In this document: piece by piece, positions 1-8,345 of the stretch
Layout of the letters: each line of letters opens with the position of its first letter
Position numbering within the stretch: position 1 is the first letter of the stretch
Origin: Micromonospora wenchangensis
Lineage (GTDB): Bacteria; Actinomycetota; Actinomycetes; Mycobacteriales; Micromonosporaceae
Assembly: GCF_002210435.1 (NCBI RefSeq)
Contig: NZ_MZMV01000055.1
Location: 1-45,490 of the forward strand
Direction: 5' to 3'
DNA length: 45,490 bases
The notes under the pieces: model-generated
Seen by the model: only the letters and a program-made list of their open reading frames with translations
The model's database searches: none
What the model was told of the DNA's origin: nothing
Program-made: the position numbers and the translations under genes

Positions 1-192
1 GTCGGGTCATTCCGCCGGCCGCCGGGCGGCCGTGCTGCTGCGGTCGTACGGGGGGTGTAACGCCGGGGGCGGGGTCGGGATTCCGGCCGGAGGGTGCCGC
101 CGGTCACGGCGACCGGGGTCGGACCGGACGACACCGGACAACCCTCGCACCGACACCGCGGGTCGTACCGCCCATTCGGGCCGGCACGGGAG

Positions 193-504
193 TCACGGGG
201 TGATCCGGGACTCGACCTTCGCGGCGCAGGCGGTCACCACCGACCGGGCGTCCAGGCCCAGGCTCTCGATGGCGACCAGGGCGGTGAAGACCACGTCTGC
301 CAACTCGGCGGCCACCTCCGCACGGCTGTGGGTGACCCCCTTGCGGGGGTTCTGGCCGAGCACGCCGATCCAGGCGCCGGCCGCCTCCCCGGCCTCCTCG
401 CTGAGCTTGAGGATGCGGCAGGTCAGCTCGGTCTGGTCGGTGCCGTTCGCGGCGTCGAGCCAGGCGCGGGCGGCGCGGGCCGCGTTCCAGATCACCTCGT
501 CCAC
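193..504 (-). CDS. MazG-like nucleotide pyrophosphohydrolase family protein
   Basis: Small all-alpha MazG-like protein, about 103 residues from this start. The motif ILKLSEEAGEAAGAW followed by ELADVVF gives the ExxE...ExxD metal-binding pattern of the MazG/dUTPase superfamily, and the stretch GQNPRKGVTHS is typical of the short actinobacterial MazG-like proteins. Such enzymes hydrolyse non-canonical nucleoside triphosphates to monophosphates; the substrate here is unknown. The frame is open up to a GTG at 606, but that codon lies inside a strong hairpin (574-607) that looks like the terminator of the upstream surface-protein gene. I therefore prefer the GTG at 504, just before DEVIW. The choice is uncertain because no clear ribosome binding site precedes either codon. 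Confidence 0.75.
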   Translation of the reverse strand: MDEVIWNAARAARAWLDAANGTDQTELTCRILKLSEEAGEAAGAWIGVLGQNPRKGVTHSRAEVAAELADVVFTALVAIESLGLDARSVVTACAAKVESRITP

Positions 505-573
505 CCGTCCAGTGAACCGGACGGCGGTGACGGTCCGCGGCCGGGGGCGGTCGGCGGCGCGGCCGGCACGGTC

Positions 574-607
574 GGTGCCCGCCGGACCGCAAGGTCCGAC
601 GGGCACC
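574..607 (-). terminator. Hairpin terminator of the LPXTG gene
   Basis: Inverted repeat with 15-nt arms (574-588 and 593-607), one mismatch and a 4-nt loop. It begins 22 nt beyond the stop codon of the leftward LPXTG protein gene. It lacks a long U-run, as is usual in GC-rich actinomycetes. Confidence 0.6.
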
Positions 608-628
608 GGGTACCGCAGTGGTTCCGGG

Positions 629-1261
629 TCAGCGGGTCATGCCGAACCGGTGGCGACGCCGCCAGCCGAACGCGGTGAGCATCAGCACCACACCGGCGCC
701 GACGAGCCCGCCGCCGACCTTGAGCGGTGTGCTCAGGTTGTCACCGGTGACCGGCAGGTGCGGGTGCGGCTTCTTCTTCGGCAGCACCGTGATCGTCGTG
801 CTGGCCGTACGGCCCGAGGTACGCCCGGTCGCCGTGAAGGTGATCCGCCCGACGTCGCTCGGCCGGTAGCTCACGGTGAAGTTCCCGTTCGCGTCGGTCT
901 GCGCCGTGAAGTGCCGCGGCGCGGGCTGCGGCTGCGAATAGTCAACCTTGACCATGGCGACGGTGGTGCCGTCGCTGCGTCGGGCCGGCGCCTGCCCAGG
1001 CACGGCCGCGGCGAGGGGCGCCACGGTGACGTCGATGTCGACGATCTCGTTCGGCCCGAAGCCGGTGCCGGTGAGCACCACCGTCTCGCCGAGGAAGATG
1101 GTCGTCGGGTTGGCCGTCAGCGAGGGCGTGACGGGTGGGTACGGTGGCGGCTGCGGCGTGCTGTCGGCGGGTGGCTGCGGCTGAGCAGCCCCCGCGGCGG
1201 TCGGCACGGCCACGATGGCCAGACCGACCGTCAGCGCCATGAGAATGCGGGATAGCCGCAT
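629..1261 (-). CDS. LPXTG-anchored surface protein with Ig/TIG-like domain
   Basis: 210-residue secreted protein: an N-terminal Sec signal peptide (residues 1-25, ending AGAA), a Pro-rich stretch (27-45), a beta-sandwich-like region (46-160, with LTANPTTIFLGETVVLTGTG typical of IPT/TIG or bacterial Ig folds), then the sortase signal LPVTG at 169-173, a hydrophobic helix (about 180-198) and an RRRHR tail. Sortase should attach it to the peptidoglycan. The ATG follows a strong GGAGGAG ribosome binding site. The gene starts 12 nt after the DUF4012 gene, so the two are probably co-transcribed at the end of the exopolysaccharide run. No sortase gene is in the window. Confidence 0.85.
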   Translation of the reverse strand: MRLSRILMALTVGLAIVAVPTAAGAAQPQPPADSTPQPPPYPPVTPSLTANPTTIFLGETVVLTGTGFGPNEIVDIDVTVAPLAAAVPGQAPARRSDGTTVAMVKVDYSQPQPAPRHFTAQTDANGNFTVSYRPSDVGRITFTATGRTSGRTASTTITVLPKKKPHPHLPVTGDNLSTPLKVGGGLVGAGVVLMLTAFGWRRRHRFGMTR

Positions 1262-1273
1262 GATGGTCTCCTC

Positions 1274-3058
1274 CTACTGTTTGCAGCTAGGTGCGGGAAC
1301 TACTTGGGTGGTCCATGGGGTGGCGGTCGGTGTGTGCCACAGTTCGGCGGTGCCCGTGGTGTTCCTGCCGGTCAGCAGGTCCACGTCGAGGGTCCGGGTG
1401 GCGCCGGGAGCGACGTCGACGGTGGCGATGACCACCTGCCGGCGACGTTCGATCCCGCTGCCCAGCGGGGTCGGCTTTCCGTCGACCCGGGCGCTGAGCA
1501 CCGTGCCGCCCGCCGGGCTGTAGACGGAGATCAGGGTCCGGGCCGTGTAGGGGTCGCCGGCCATGCCGAGGCCGAGCACCGACTTGGCCAGACCCGAGTC
1601 GGGGGCCGAGGAGTGCAGGGTGAAACGCAGCTTGAGCTGCCGGCGTCCCTCGTCGGCACAGTCACCGGTGGTGAGGATCGCCGTCGGCCGTAGGTAGTAG
1701 CCGAGTTTCGCGCCGCTGCCGTCGTTGAGGAAGACCCCGACGGTCGGGGTGCTCTCCTGTTCGGGGAGCGCACCGGCGAGCCGGGTGTCGGCGAACGTCC
1801 GCTGTTCCGTGGATCGGGCACTCCAGAACAGTATCCGTCTTTCCGTGATGGAGCGGTCCAAAGCCGACAAAAGCACTCTTGGGTTGACCTTCTTCGTGAG
1901 GAAGGCGTCGAAGACGGCGGAGGCCGAGGCGGCGAAGAAGGCGTCCTGCCCGGTGTCATCGCGGCCCTGGTAGGCGTCGCTGAGCAGGGTGCGCACCACC
2001 TGGTTGCTGACCAGGGTGGCGTCGCCGGGCACCTGCACCGGGCCAGTGGCCTGGAGCAGGTAGGACAGCATCACCGGGTCGACGGTCAGCACCCCGTCGA
2101 CGGTCACGCCGCTGTGCCGCCGGTACATCTCCCGGTACAGCTTCGCCGCGGCGGGGAAGTTCGGGCTCAGGTTGACGTCGGCCGGGTAGATGCCGGGCAG
2201 GTCGGTGTAGAGCCGGCGCACCTCCTCGTCCACCCGCAGCGCGGGGGTGAACCGCCCGAACTGGGCGCTGGTGCCCTGCTCGCGCATCCGGATCCGCCCG
2301 TCGTCGGCGTGGATCACCGCGTACGCGCCGAACATGCCGCCGGTGGCGCGCAGCTCGGCGAGGTTCTGCGAGAGCAGCAGGTAGCTGCGCGGCCCGTCCG
2401 CGCCGAGCAGGGCGGGCAGCACCCGGGCGCCCCGGTCCGCCGCTCCGGTCAGTCCGGCCAGCCGGTCGATCTCCCCCCGCAGCTCGGTCAGCGCCGTGCC
2501 GAGCTGGCTGACCAGGTCCTCGGCGGGTACCGCGTCGAGGCCGGCCCGGGACCTGCGCACGGCGGCGTCGGCGGCGGTCAGGTCGGCCGAGGCGGCCCGC
2601 AGCCGGGCCAGGTCCAGCCGTCCCTCGGTCGGCACCAGCGTGGTCAGGTCGGTGCGCAGCAGCGCCGGGAACGCCTCCCGGGCCAGGTCGTCGATGGCCA
2701 CCGCGATGGTCCGGACGGCCGCCACGTCGTCCCCGGCGTACGGGACGTGCCGGGCCAGCGCCCAACCGGGGTCGCCGGTGGCGGTCCGGGCCGCCCCGGC
2801 CTGCTCCTGCAACGCCGCCAGCGTGCGCTGGGCCCGGTCGAGGTCGCCGCCGAGCACCTGGGTGCTCAGCTCCCGGGCGAGCCCGGCCGCGTTGACCAGG
2901 TGGGCGCGCGCCTGCCAGCCGCGGAACCCCACCCAGCCGGCGGCACCGAGCAGCACCGACCCGACGACCAGGCAGACCAGCAGGGCCCGGCGGACCCTTC
3001 GCCGGGTCCGCCGCCGCAGTCTCCGTCGGCCGCTGTGCGATCTACCGCTCTCCGCCAC
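1274..3058 (-). CDS. DUF4012 domain-containing membrane protein
   Basis: About 594 residues with a very basic N-terminus (RRRLRRRTRRRVRRA), one transmembrane helix (LLVCLVVGSVLLGAAGWVGF) and a large extracytoplasmic region. Segments such as LLLSQNLAELRATGGMFGAYAVI and the DAYQGRDDTGQDAFF region match DUF4012 proteins, which recur in actinobacterial exopolysaccharide clusters; their biochemical role is unknown. The frame opens at a GTG at 3076, but a GTG at 3058 has a GGAG 7-8 nt upstream and is the better start. It follows the glycosyltransferase gene in the same direction and is tightly followed by the LPXTG gene, suggesting a wall-linked role. Confidence 0.85.
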   Translation of the reverse strand: MAESGRSHSGRRRLRRRTRRRVRRALLVCLVVGSVLLGAAGWVGFRGWQARAHLVNAAGLARELSTQVLGGDLDRAQRTLAALQEQAGAARTATGDPGWALARHVPYAGDDVAAVRTIAVAIDDLAREAFPALLRTDLTTLVPTEGRLDLARLRAASADLTAADAAVRRSRAGLDAVPAEDLVSQLGTALTELRGEIDRLAGLTGAADRGARVLPALLGADGPRSYLLLSQNLAELRATGGMFGAYAVIHADDGRIRMREQGTSAQFGRFTPALRVDEEVRRLYTDLPGIYPADVNLSPNFPAAAKLYREMYRRHSGVTVDGVLTVDPVMLSYLLQATGPVQVPGDATLVSNQVVRTLLSDAYQGRDDTGQDAFFAASASAVFDAFLTKKVNPRVLLSALDRSITERRILFWSARSTEQRTFADTRLAGALPEQESTPTVGVFLNDGSGAKLGYYLRPTAILTTGDCADEGRRQLKLRFTLHSSAPDSGLAKSVLGLGMAGDPYTARTLISVYSPAGGTVLSARVDGKPTPLGSGIERRRQVVIATVDVAPGATRTLDVDLLTGRNTTGTAELWHTPTATPWTTQVVPAPSCKQ

Positions 3059-3108
3059 CCGTTGCTCCGCTCTCACTTTCGGGCGATATGACCATTCATG
3101 AGCTTTGT

Positions 3109-3118
3109 AGCACGAAGT
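3109..3118. promoter_or_regulatory. 10-mer shared with the BY-kinase leader
   Basis: AGCACGAAGT in the 99-bp gap between the glycosyltransferase and DUF4012 genes. The same 10-mer occurs at 6051-6060 upstream of the BY-kinase gene, at a similar distance (tens of nt) from the start codon and in the same orientation. The gap is less GC-rich than the genes around it, which suggests a promoter here. Confidence 0.3.
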
Positions 3119-3157
3119 ATGTCGCTGTCAGGCTGTTACCGAATTTTCGGATATGGA

Positions 3158-4387
3158 TCAGCGTGCCCGGGATTGCCCGGCGGGCACCCGGGGGGACGCC
3201 ACGTCCCGCAGCAGCGACTCGATCCGGTCCACCCCGGCCCGCAGCGACATCTCCCGCAGGTAGGTCTCCCGCCCCCGCCGCCCCATCTCCGCCCGCGCGG
3301 GCGGTGGGATCGTGCTGGCCAGCCAGAACCGGTCGGCCAGCGCGGCCCAGTCCTCGGGCGGGCAGGACAACCCGGCGCGGGCCCGCTCCACCAGCGCCGC
3401 GGTGTCGCCCCCGGCCGAGGCCACCAGCGGGGCGGCACAGGCCAGCGCGGACTGCACCTTGCTCGGCACCGTCCCGTTCAGCTCCGGCAGATCCCGCAGG
3501 GTCACCAGCTGGTAGTCGGCGGCGGCGTACAGCTCGGGCATCTCCCACGGCGACCGCCGGTCGAGGAACCGCACGTTGCCGGCCCCGAGGTCGCCGGCCA
3601 GGCCCCGCACCCGGCGCTCCTGCGCCCCGGAGCCGACCAGCACCAGGTCCATCCGGTCGTGCAGCGCCGCGGCCGCCCGTACCGCGGTCTCCAGACCCTG
3701 CCGTTCGCCGATCGTGCCGGCGTGCATGACGACGCAGCGCGCGTCCCCGCGGACCAGCGCCTGGGCGGCCCGGCCGGCACGCACCGGCTGGAAGATACGC
3801 TCGTCGGTCCAGTTGGGTACGGTACGCACCCGGTCACCGGCGACCCCGTCGGCGAGCACCAGATCCCGCATCGAGGGGGCGGTGACCGCGACCGCGTCGG
3901 CCGCCCGCAGCACCCGGCGCATGGTCGTGGTGATCCGCCCGGGTCGCTGCGAACCGGGCGCGGCCTCCCCGGTCCAGAGGTCCTGCACGTGCAGCACGGT
4001 GGGCACCCGGCCGAGCAGCCGCAGCAGCCCGGCGGCGGCGAAGCTGGTCGCAGGGAACTGGGAGACGTAGAGCACGTCGACGCCGGCCAGGTACCGCCGT
4101 CCGGCGAGCGCCGCGCTGCCGGCGAAGGAGAGGTAGCCGGCCATCCGGGCGGTGGGCGAGGCGTCGCCGCCCGCGTAGCGGGGCACCCGGCGAACGGTCA
4201 GCCGCTCGCTGTGGGTCACGTGCCGCCAGCGCTGCCGCCACCCGGGATAGACGTGGCCGCCGGGATAGTCCGGGAAACCGGTCAGCACCCGCACCTCGTG
4301 TCCGCGCCGGGCCATCTCCTCGGCGAGGCTGCCGGGGATGAACGCCGGCTCCGGCGGGAAGTGGTACGACAGGATTCCGACCCTCAT
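3158..4387 (-). CDS. Family 4 glycosyltransferase (WcaI-like)
   Basis: 409-residue GT-B glycosyltransferase. It opens MRVGILSYHFPPEPAFIPGSL, the N-terminal Rossmann pattern of WcaI/family 4 enzymes, continues with LYVSQFPATSFAAAGLLRLLG and VLHVQDLWTGEA, and its C-terminal half has a nucleotide-sugar site region (MHAGTIGERQGLETAVRAA; GTVPSKVQSALACAAPLVAS). It should transfer a sugar from an NDP donor to a lipid-linked or growing polysaccharide at the cytoplasmic membrane. The frame is open further upstream, but the ATG at 4387 has a GGGAGGGAG ribosome binding site and the canonical N-terminus. It lies downstream of the BY-kinase gene in one leftward run. Confidence 0.9.
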   Translation of the reverse strand: MRVGILSYHFPPEPAFIPGSLAEEMARRGHEVRVLTGFPDYPGGHVYPGWRQRWRHVTHSERLTVRRVPRYAGGDASPTARMAGYLSFAGSAALAGRRYLAGVDVLYVSQFPATSFAAAGLLRLLGRVPTVLHVQDLWTGEAAPGSQRPGRITTTMRRVLRAADAVAVTAPSMRDLVLADGVAGDRVRTVPNWTDERIFQPVRAGRAAQALVRGDARCVVMHAGTIGERQGLETAVRAAAALHDRMDLVLVGSGAQERRVRGLAGDLGAGNVRFLDRRSPWEMPELYAAADYQLVTLRDLPELNGTVPSKVQSALACAAPLVASAGGDTAALVERARAGLSCPPEDWAALADRFWLASTIPPPARAEMGRRGRETYLREMSLRAGVDRIESLLRDVASPRVPAGQSRAR

Positions 4388-4445
4388 CGCCGCGCTCCCT
4401 CCCGCGTACCGCCGACGGGTCGTCGACCGGCGCGGTCCGGTGCCG

Positions 4446-4471
4446 GGGGGCGGCGGCGTGCCGCCGCCCCC
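4446..4471. terminator. Perfect GC hairpin between BY-kinase and glycosyltransferase
   Basis: Perfect 11-bp stem (4446-4456 with 4461-4471) and a 4-nt loop in the 166-nt gap after the BY-kinase stop. It has no U-run. It could be an attenuating terminator or mRNA-stabilising hairpin inside the operon. Confidence 0.5.
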
Positions 4472-4553
4472 GACGCGCCCGGCCCGCGGGCCGCCGTCGC
4501 CGCCCCGCCTCTGGCGGGCGGGGCGGGACGGGCGGACGGGCCCGCGGCGGCAC

Positions 4554-6011
4554 TCATCGCGGCAGCCGGGTGAGTTCCTGCGTCCGGTCGCCGGCCGGGT
4601 GCAGCCCCTGGTCGTCGCGGTGGGCGGCGGTGGCACGGTCGGCCGGCACCGACGCCGGCGACGTGGTGGCGATCCGGTACGCCTCGTACTGGTAGGCGTC
4701 CGCGCGGGCCACCTTGGCCATGTTGAGCACACACCCGAGCAGCCGCACCGACACCGAGTGCAGGGACCGGGCCGCGGCGGCGGCCTGGGCGCGCGAGGTA
4801 CGCCCCTGCTGGGTGACGAGCAACGCGCCGTCGGCCTGCACGGCCACCACCACGCCGTCGGTGACGGCCAGCAGCGGCGCGGTGTCGATCACCACGATGT
4901 CGGCGGACTCGCGCAGCGCGAGGAGCAGGTCGGCCATCGCCTTGGACCCCAGCAGCTCGCTCGGGTTCGGCGGGGTCGAGCCGCTGGGCAGCACCAGCAG
5001 GGACTTGTCGCCCCAGCGCTGCACCACGTCACCGACTTGGACGTCGCCGACGAGCACGTCGGTGAGCCCGACGCCGCCGTCGACACCGAGGTAGTCGGCG
5101 ACCTTGGGGCGGCGCAGGTCGGCGTCGACCAGCAGCACCCGCCAGCCCGCCTCGGCCAGCGCGATCGCCAGGTTGCAGGACAGGGTGGTCTTCCCCTCCC
5201 CCTGCAACGCGCTGGTCACCGCGATCACCCGGGCCGGCTCGTGCACGTCCACGAAGCGCAGGTTGGTCCGCAGCTTGCGGACCGCCTCCGCGCGGGCCGA
5301 CGTCGCCGCCTCGCCGACGATCAGCGGCGCCGCCTTGGCCCCCTGGTCGAACGGGATGTCGCCGAGCAGTGGGCTGCCGGTGGCGCGTTGCAGGCCGGCG
5401 GCGTCCCGCAGCCGTACGTCGACCATGCCGCGCAGCACGGCGAGCGCCACGCCGAGCAGGAGCCCGACCAGCACGCCGAGGGCGAGGTTGCGGTTGGGCT
5501 GCGGGGAGACCGGGCTGGCGCTGACCCGGGGGCCGCCCACCACCTCGATCCGGGTCGGCCCGGCCTTGCCGTCCGACGTGGTCTCGATCTTCTTGACCAG
5601 CTCGACGAACTTGGCCGACAGGGCCTCGGTGACCCTCATGGCCCGGGTCTGGTCGGTGTCGGTGACGCTCGCCCGCAGCAGCACGGTGCCCGGTTCGGTC
5701 GAGGTGGCGACCCGGCGCTGGATGTCGTCGGCGGTGAGGCCGAGGCCGGAGTCGGCGACCACGGCCTGCGCCAGGCGGTCGCTGCGCAGCAGGTCGGCAT
5801 ACGACTTCACCCGCTGCTGGAGGAAGAGTTCGCCCTGGTAGGCGTTGCTCACGCCCTGGTTGGGGGCGGTGACGAAGAAGGTCACCGAGGCCACGTAACG
5901 GGGCGCCGTGCGGACCGTGACCAGCGCCGCCGAGCCGACCGTCAGCATCAGCGTGACCAGGACGATCCACCAGTGTCGGCGGACCAGGCGCAGGCAGGTG
6001 CGGACGTCCAT
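4554..6011 (-). CDS. Wzz/BY-kinase fusion: polysaccharide chain-length regulator and tyrosine autokinase
   Basis: 485-residue fusion. An N-terminal Wzz domain has TM1 at about 14-34, a periplasmic-type loop, and TM2 at about 175-194 preceded by the Pro-rich SPVSPQPNR. The cytoplasmic BY-kinase domain has Walker A SALQGEGKTT (267-276), Walker A' LLVDADLRRP (293-302) and Walker B VVIDTAP (373-379). The C-terminus has a short tyrosine cluster (Y440, Y442, Y445). Such proteins control chain length and export of surface polysaccharide through autophosphorylation. GTG and ATG codons are adjacent (6014, 6011); the ATG at 6011 has the better spacing from GGAGGG. It is divergent from the 4,6-dehydratase gene. 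Confidence 0.92.
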   Translation of the reverse strand: MDVRTCLRLVRRHWWIVLVTLMLTVGSAALVTVRTAPRYVASVTFFVTAPNQGVSNAYQGELFLQQRVKSYADLLRSDRLAQAVVADSGLGLTADDIQRRVATSTEPGTVLLRASVTDTDQTRAMRVTEALSAKFVELVKKIETTSDGKAGPTRIEVVGGPRVSASPVSPQPNRNLALGVLVGLLLGVALAVLRGMVDVRLRDAAGLQRATGSPLLGDIPFDQGAKAAPLIVGEAATSARAEAVRKLRTNLRFVDVHEPARVIAVTSALQGEGKTTLSCNLAIALAEAGWRVLLVDADLRRPKVADYLGVDGGVGLTDVLVGDVQVGDVVQRWGDKSLLVLPSGSTPPNPSELLGSKAMADLLLALRESADIVVIDTAPLLAVTDGVVVAVQADGALLVTQQGRTSRAQAAAAARSLHSVSVRLLGCVLNMAKVARADAYQYEAYRIATTSPASVPADRATAAHRDDQGLHPAGDRTQELTRLPR

Positions 6012-6199
6012 CACGCCCTCCGTTCCGGCGGAACGGCCAGCTGGTGAAAAAGCACGAAGTCTCCCTAGGTTCCCATAACGCCGTGAGAGTATCTAAACGC
6101 AGCGAGTAGCCCTTTAAGTTGCAAAAACAACGTATACGATGCAAACCGCTTGTCAGTGCCGAATCCTCGCAATCACGGAACAAAACGCAGAGGACGCCA
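6012..6199. promoter_or_regulatory. Divergent promoter region of the exopolysaccharide block
   Basis: 188 bp between the leftward BY-kinase and the rightward dehydratase genes, clearly richer in A and T than the coding sequence. It holds the shared 10-mer AGCACGAAGT (6051-6060) and a short inverted repeat GTTGCAAAAACAAC just after 6117. TTGTCA (from 6150) is a possible -35 for the rightward gene. Promoters must lie here, but I cannot fix the -10 boxes. Confidence 0.55.
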
Positions 6200-8077
6200 A
6201 TGAACCACGTAGCCCCCCGGCCCGACGACGACCCCAGCCAGCGGCGCGACTGGGTCACGCGACGCGCGAAGGCCCTGTCCTTGCTAACGCTCGACACCGC
6301 CTCCTGGTGCGCGGGTTTCCTGGTCGCCTCCTGGGCCCGGTACGAGTTCGGCATCACCCCCCGGCAGTGCGCCCTCGCCCTCGGCGCCGCCGGCGTGTGC
6401 GCGGTCATCCACGCGGCGCTCGAACAGGTCCGGTTCACCGCCCGGGGCCGGCACCCGGTCGGCAGCGTCGGCGAGGCCCGCGACCTGGGCGGGACGGTCG
6501 CGCTGGCCGCCGCCGTGGCGCTGGCCGCGCTGCTGCCGATGGCCGAACGCCCCGTCCCGGCCAGCGTGCCGATCCTCGGCGCCGCCGTGGCGCTGCTGCT
6601 GATGGGGGCCGGCCGGGTCACCTACCGGTGGCGACGCGACCGCGACACCCGGCCCGCCCGCTCGGCCGACCGGACCCTGATCTACGGGGTCGACGCGGCC
6701 AGCGAACGCCTCGTCCGGGTGCTGCTCGGCGACCCGACCAGCGGATACCTGCCGGTGGGGCTGCTCGACGACGACCCCGAGCGGCAGGGGCTGCGGGTGG
6801 CCGGGCTACGGGTGCTCGGCGGCCGGGAGCAACTGATCCAGGCCGTCCGCGCCACCCGGGCCGGCACGGTGATCTTCTCGATCAACGGCTCGGACGCCGA
6901 GCTGATGCGCGACGTGCGCAGCCGCACCCTGCAGGCCGGCGCCGCGTTCAAGGTGCTGCCGCCCGTACGCGAACTGCTGGACCGCCCGGTCACCGCGCAC
7001 GCCGTCCGCGACCTGCAACTCACCGACCTGCTCGGGCGGGCCCAGCGGGTGGCCGAACTACCCGTGGAGCGCAACGGGCTCGCCGGACGCCGGGTGCTGG
7101 TCACCGGGGCGGGCGGCTCGATCGGCTCCGAGCTGTGCCGGCAGATCGCCCGCTGCGACCCCGGCGAGCTGATGATGCTCGACCGGGACGAGTCGGCGCT
7201 GCACGCGCTCCAGATGTCCCTGCACGGGCGGGCGCTGCTGGACGGGCCGGAGCTGATCCTCGCCGACCTCCGCGACGCCGACGGGATCGCCCGGATCATC
7301 GCCGAACGGCGGCCCGACATCGTCTTCCACGCCGCCGCCCTCAAACACCTCACCCTGTTGCAGCGACACCCGGGCGAGGCGGTCAAGACCAACGTCCAGG
7401 GCACGCTGAACCTGCTGGAGGCGTGCCGCGACGTCGCCGAGTTCGTCAACATCTCCACCGACAAGGCGGCCAATCCGATCAGCGTCCTCGGCTACTCCAA
7501 GCGGATCACCGAGCGGCTGACGGCGCACTACGCCGACCGGTACGGCGGGGCGTTCCTCAGCGTCCGCTTCGGCAACGTGCTCAGCAGCCGGGGTTCGGTG
7601 CTCACCGCCTTCCAGGCCCAGGTCCGGGCCGGGCTGCCGATCACCGTGACCCACCCGGACGTGACCCGGTACTTCATGACCGTGCAGGAGGCGGTGCACC
7701 TGGTGCTCCAGGCCGCCGTCGTCGGCCGGGGCGGGGAGGCGCTGGTGCTGGACATGGGCGAGCCGGTACGCATCGCCGAGGTGGCCCAGCGGCTGGCGGC
7801 CGAGGCGGCCCAGCCCCCCGAGATCGTCTACACCGGCCTGCGCCCCGGGGAGAAGCTGCACGAGGACCTGTTCGGTGTAGACGAGATCGACAGCCGGCCG
7901 CTGCACCCGCTCATCTCCCACGTCCGGGTCCCCGCACTGGACCCGGCGGAACTGGCCGGTCTCGACCCGTACGGCGACCCGGAGGAGCTGGTCAAACGGC
8001 TGGCGGCGTGCTGCGACGACCACCACGCCCGGGTCGACGACACCCCCCGGTTGTCCACCCTGCCCTCACCACGCTGA
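6200..8077 (+). CDS. Membrane-bound nucleotide-sugar 4,6-dehydratase (CapD/WbpM family)
   Basis: 625 residues. Four N-terminal transmembrane helices (about 25-138) are followed by a CoA-binding-like Rossmann domain (about 158-285) and an extended SDR catalytic domain with the NAD(P) loop TGAGGSIGSE (302-311), STDKA (419-423) and LGYSKR (430-435). The family converts UDP-GlcNAc-type sugars to 4-keto-6-deoxy sugars at the inner membrane. The catalytic Tyr of the usual YxxxK motif is replaced: four residues before Lys is Leu, where WbpM/PglF proteins have Met. The ATG at 6200 has AGAGGA upstream; an ORF extension to 6119 is probably not translated. It is divergent from the BY-kinase run, so the same glycan is likely. 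Confidence 0.92.
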   Translation: MNHVAPRPDDDPSQRRDWVTRRAKALSLLTLDTASWCAGFLVASWARYEFGITPRQCALALGAAGVCAVIHAALEQVRFTARGRHPVGSVGEARDLGGTVALAAAVALAALLPMAERPVPASVPILGAAVALLLMGAGRVTYRWRRDRDTRPARSADRTLIYGVDAASERLVRVLLGDPTSGYLPVGLLDDDPERQGLRVAGLRVLGGREQLIQAVRATRAGTVIFSINGSDAELMRDVRSRTLQAGAAFKVLPPVRELLDRPVTAHAVRDLQLTDLLGRAQRVAELPVERNGLAGRRVLVTGAGGSIGSELCRQIARCDPGELMMLDRDESALHALQMSLHGRALLDGPELILADLRDADGIARIIAERRPDIVFHAAALKHLTLLQRHPGEAVKTNVQGTLNLLEACRDVAEFVNISTDKAANPISVLGYSKRITERLTAHYADRYGGAFLSVRFGNVLSSRGSVLTAFQAQVRAGLPITVTHPDVTRYFMTVQEAVHLVLQAAVVGRGGEALVLDMGEPVRIAEVAQRLAAEAAQPPEIVYTGLRPGEKLHEDLFGVDEIDSRPLHPLISHVRVPALDPAELAGLDPYGDPEELVKRLAACCDDHHARVDDTPRLSTLPSPR

Positions 8078-8079
8078 AC

Positions 8080-8118
8080 CCACCGTCCGCCCGGTGTGTG
8101 CCGCCGGGCGGACGGTGG
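8080..8118. terminator. Convergent bidirectional terminator
   Basis: Perfect 15-bp stem (8080-8094 with 8104-8118) and a 9-nt loop between the converging stops of the dehydratase (8077) and the small hydrophilic ORF (8127). It should serve both strands. Confidence 0.75.
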
Positions 8119-8126
8119 CCGGCCGC

Positions 8127-8330
8127 TCAACGGCGTCGCCGGGCCGCGTCGTCCCGCTCGTCCGGTTCGGTCTCCTCCAGCGCCTCGGTGACCGACCCGG
8201 TCAGGTCGTCGCCCGGCACCGCGACCGCCTCGGCGCGGTCCTGCTCGTCGGAGCGGCCGCCCGGTGGGGGCTGCGGGGCGGTGGCCCCGCCCGCGAAGCC
8301 GTACTCGTTCGGCTCGTCGTGCCGGCTCAT
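8127..8330 (-). CDS. Small acidic hydrophilic protein, function unknown
   Basis: 67 residues, no membrane segment, rich in Asp, Glu, Pro and Arg, with an RRRR C-terminus. I do not recognise a family. Support for a real gene is the good ribosome binding site (GGAAGG, 8 nt before the ATG), its position 15 nt after the upstream membrane-protein gene in the same direction, and a strong terminator just after its stop. It appears to be the third gene of the DUF1622 operon. Confidence 0.6.
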   Translation of the reverse strand: MSRHDEPNEYGFAGGATAPQPPPGGRSDEQDRAEAVAVPGDDLTGSVTEALEETEPDERDDAARRRR

Positions 8331-8345
8331 AGGGGAATCCTTCCG

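Noticed and set aside
32..1255. 407-codon plus-strand frame at the left end
   Set aside because: Antisense to the MazG-like and LPXTG genes, Arg-rich, without a ribosome binding site; the minus-strand genes have clear motifs and signals.
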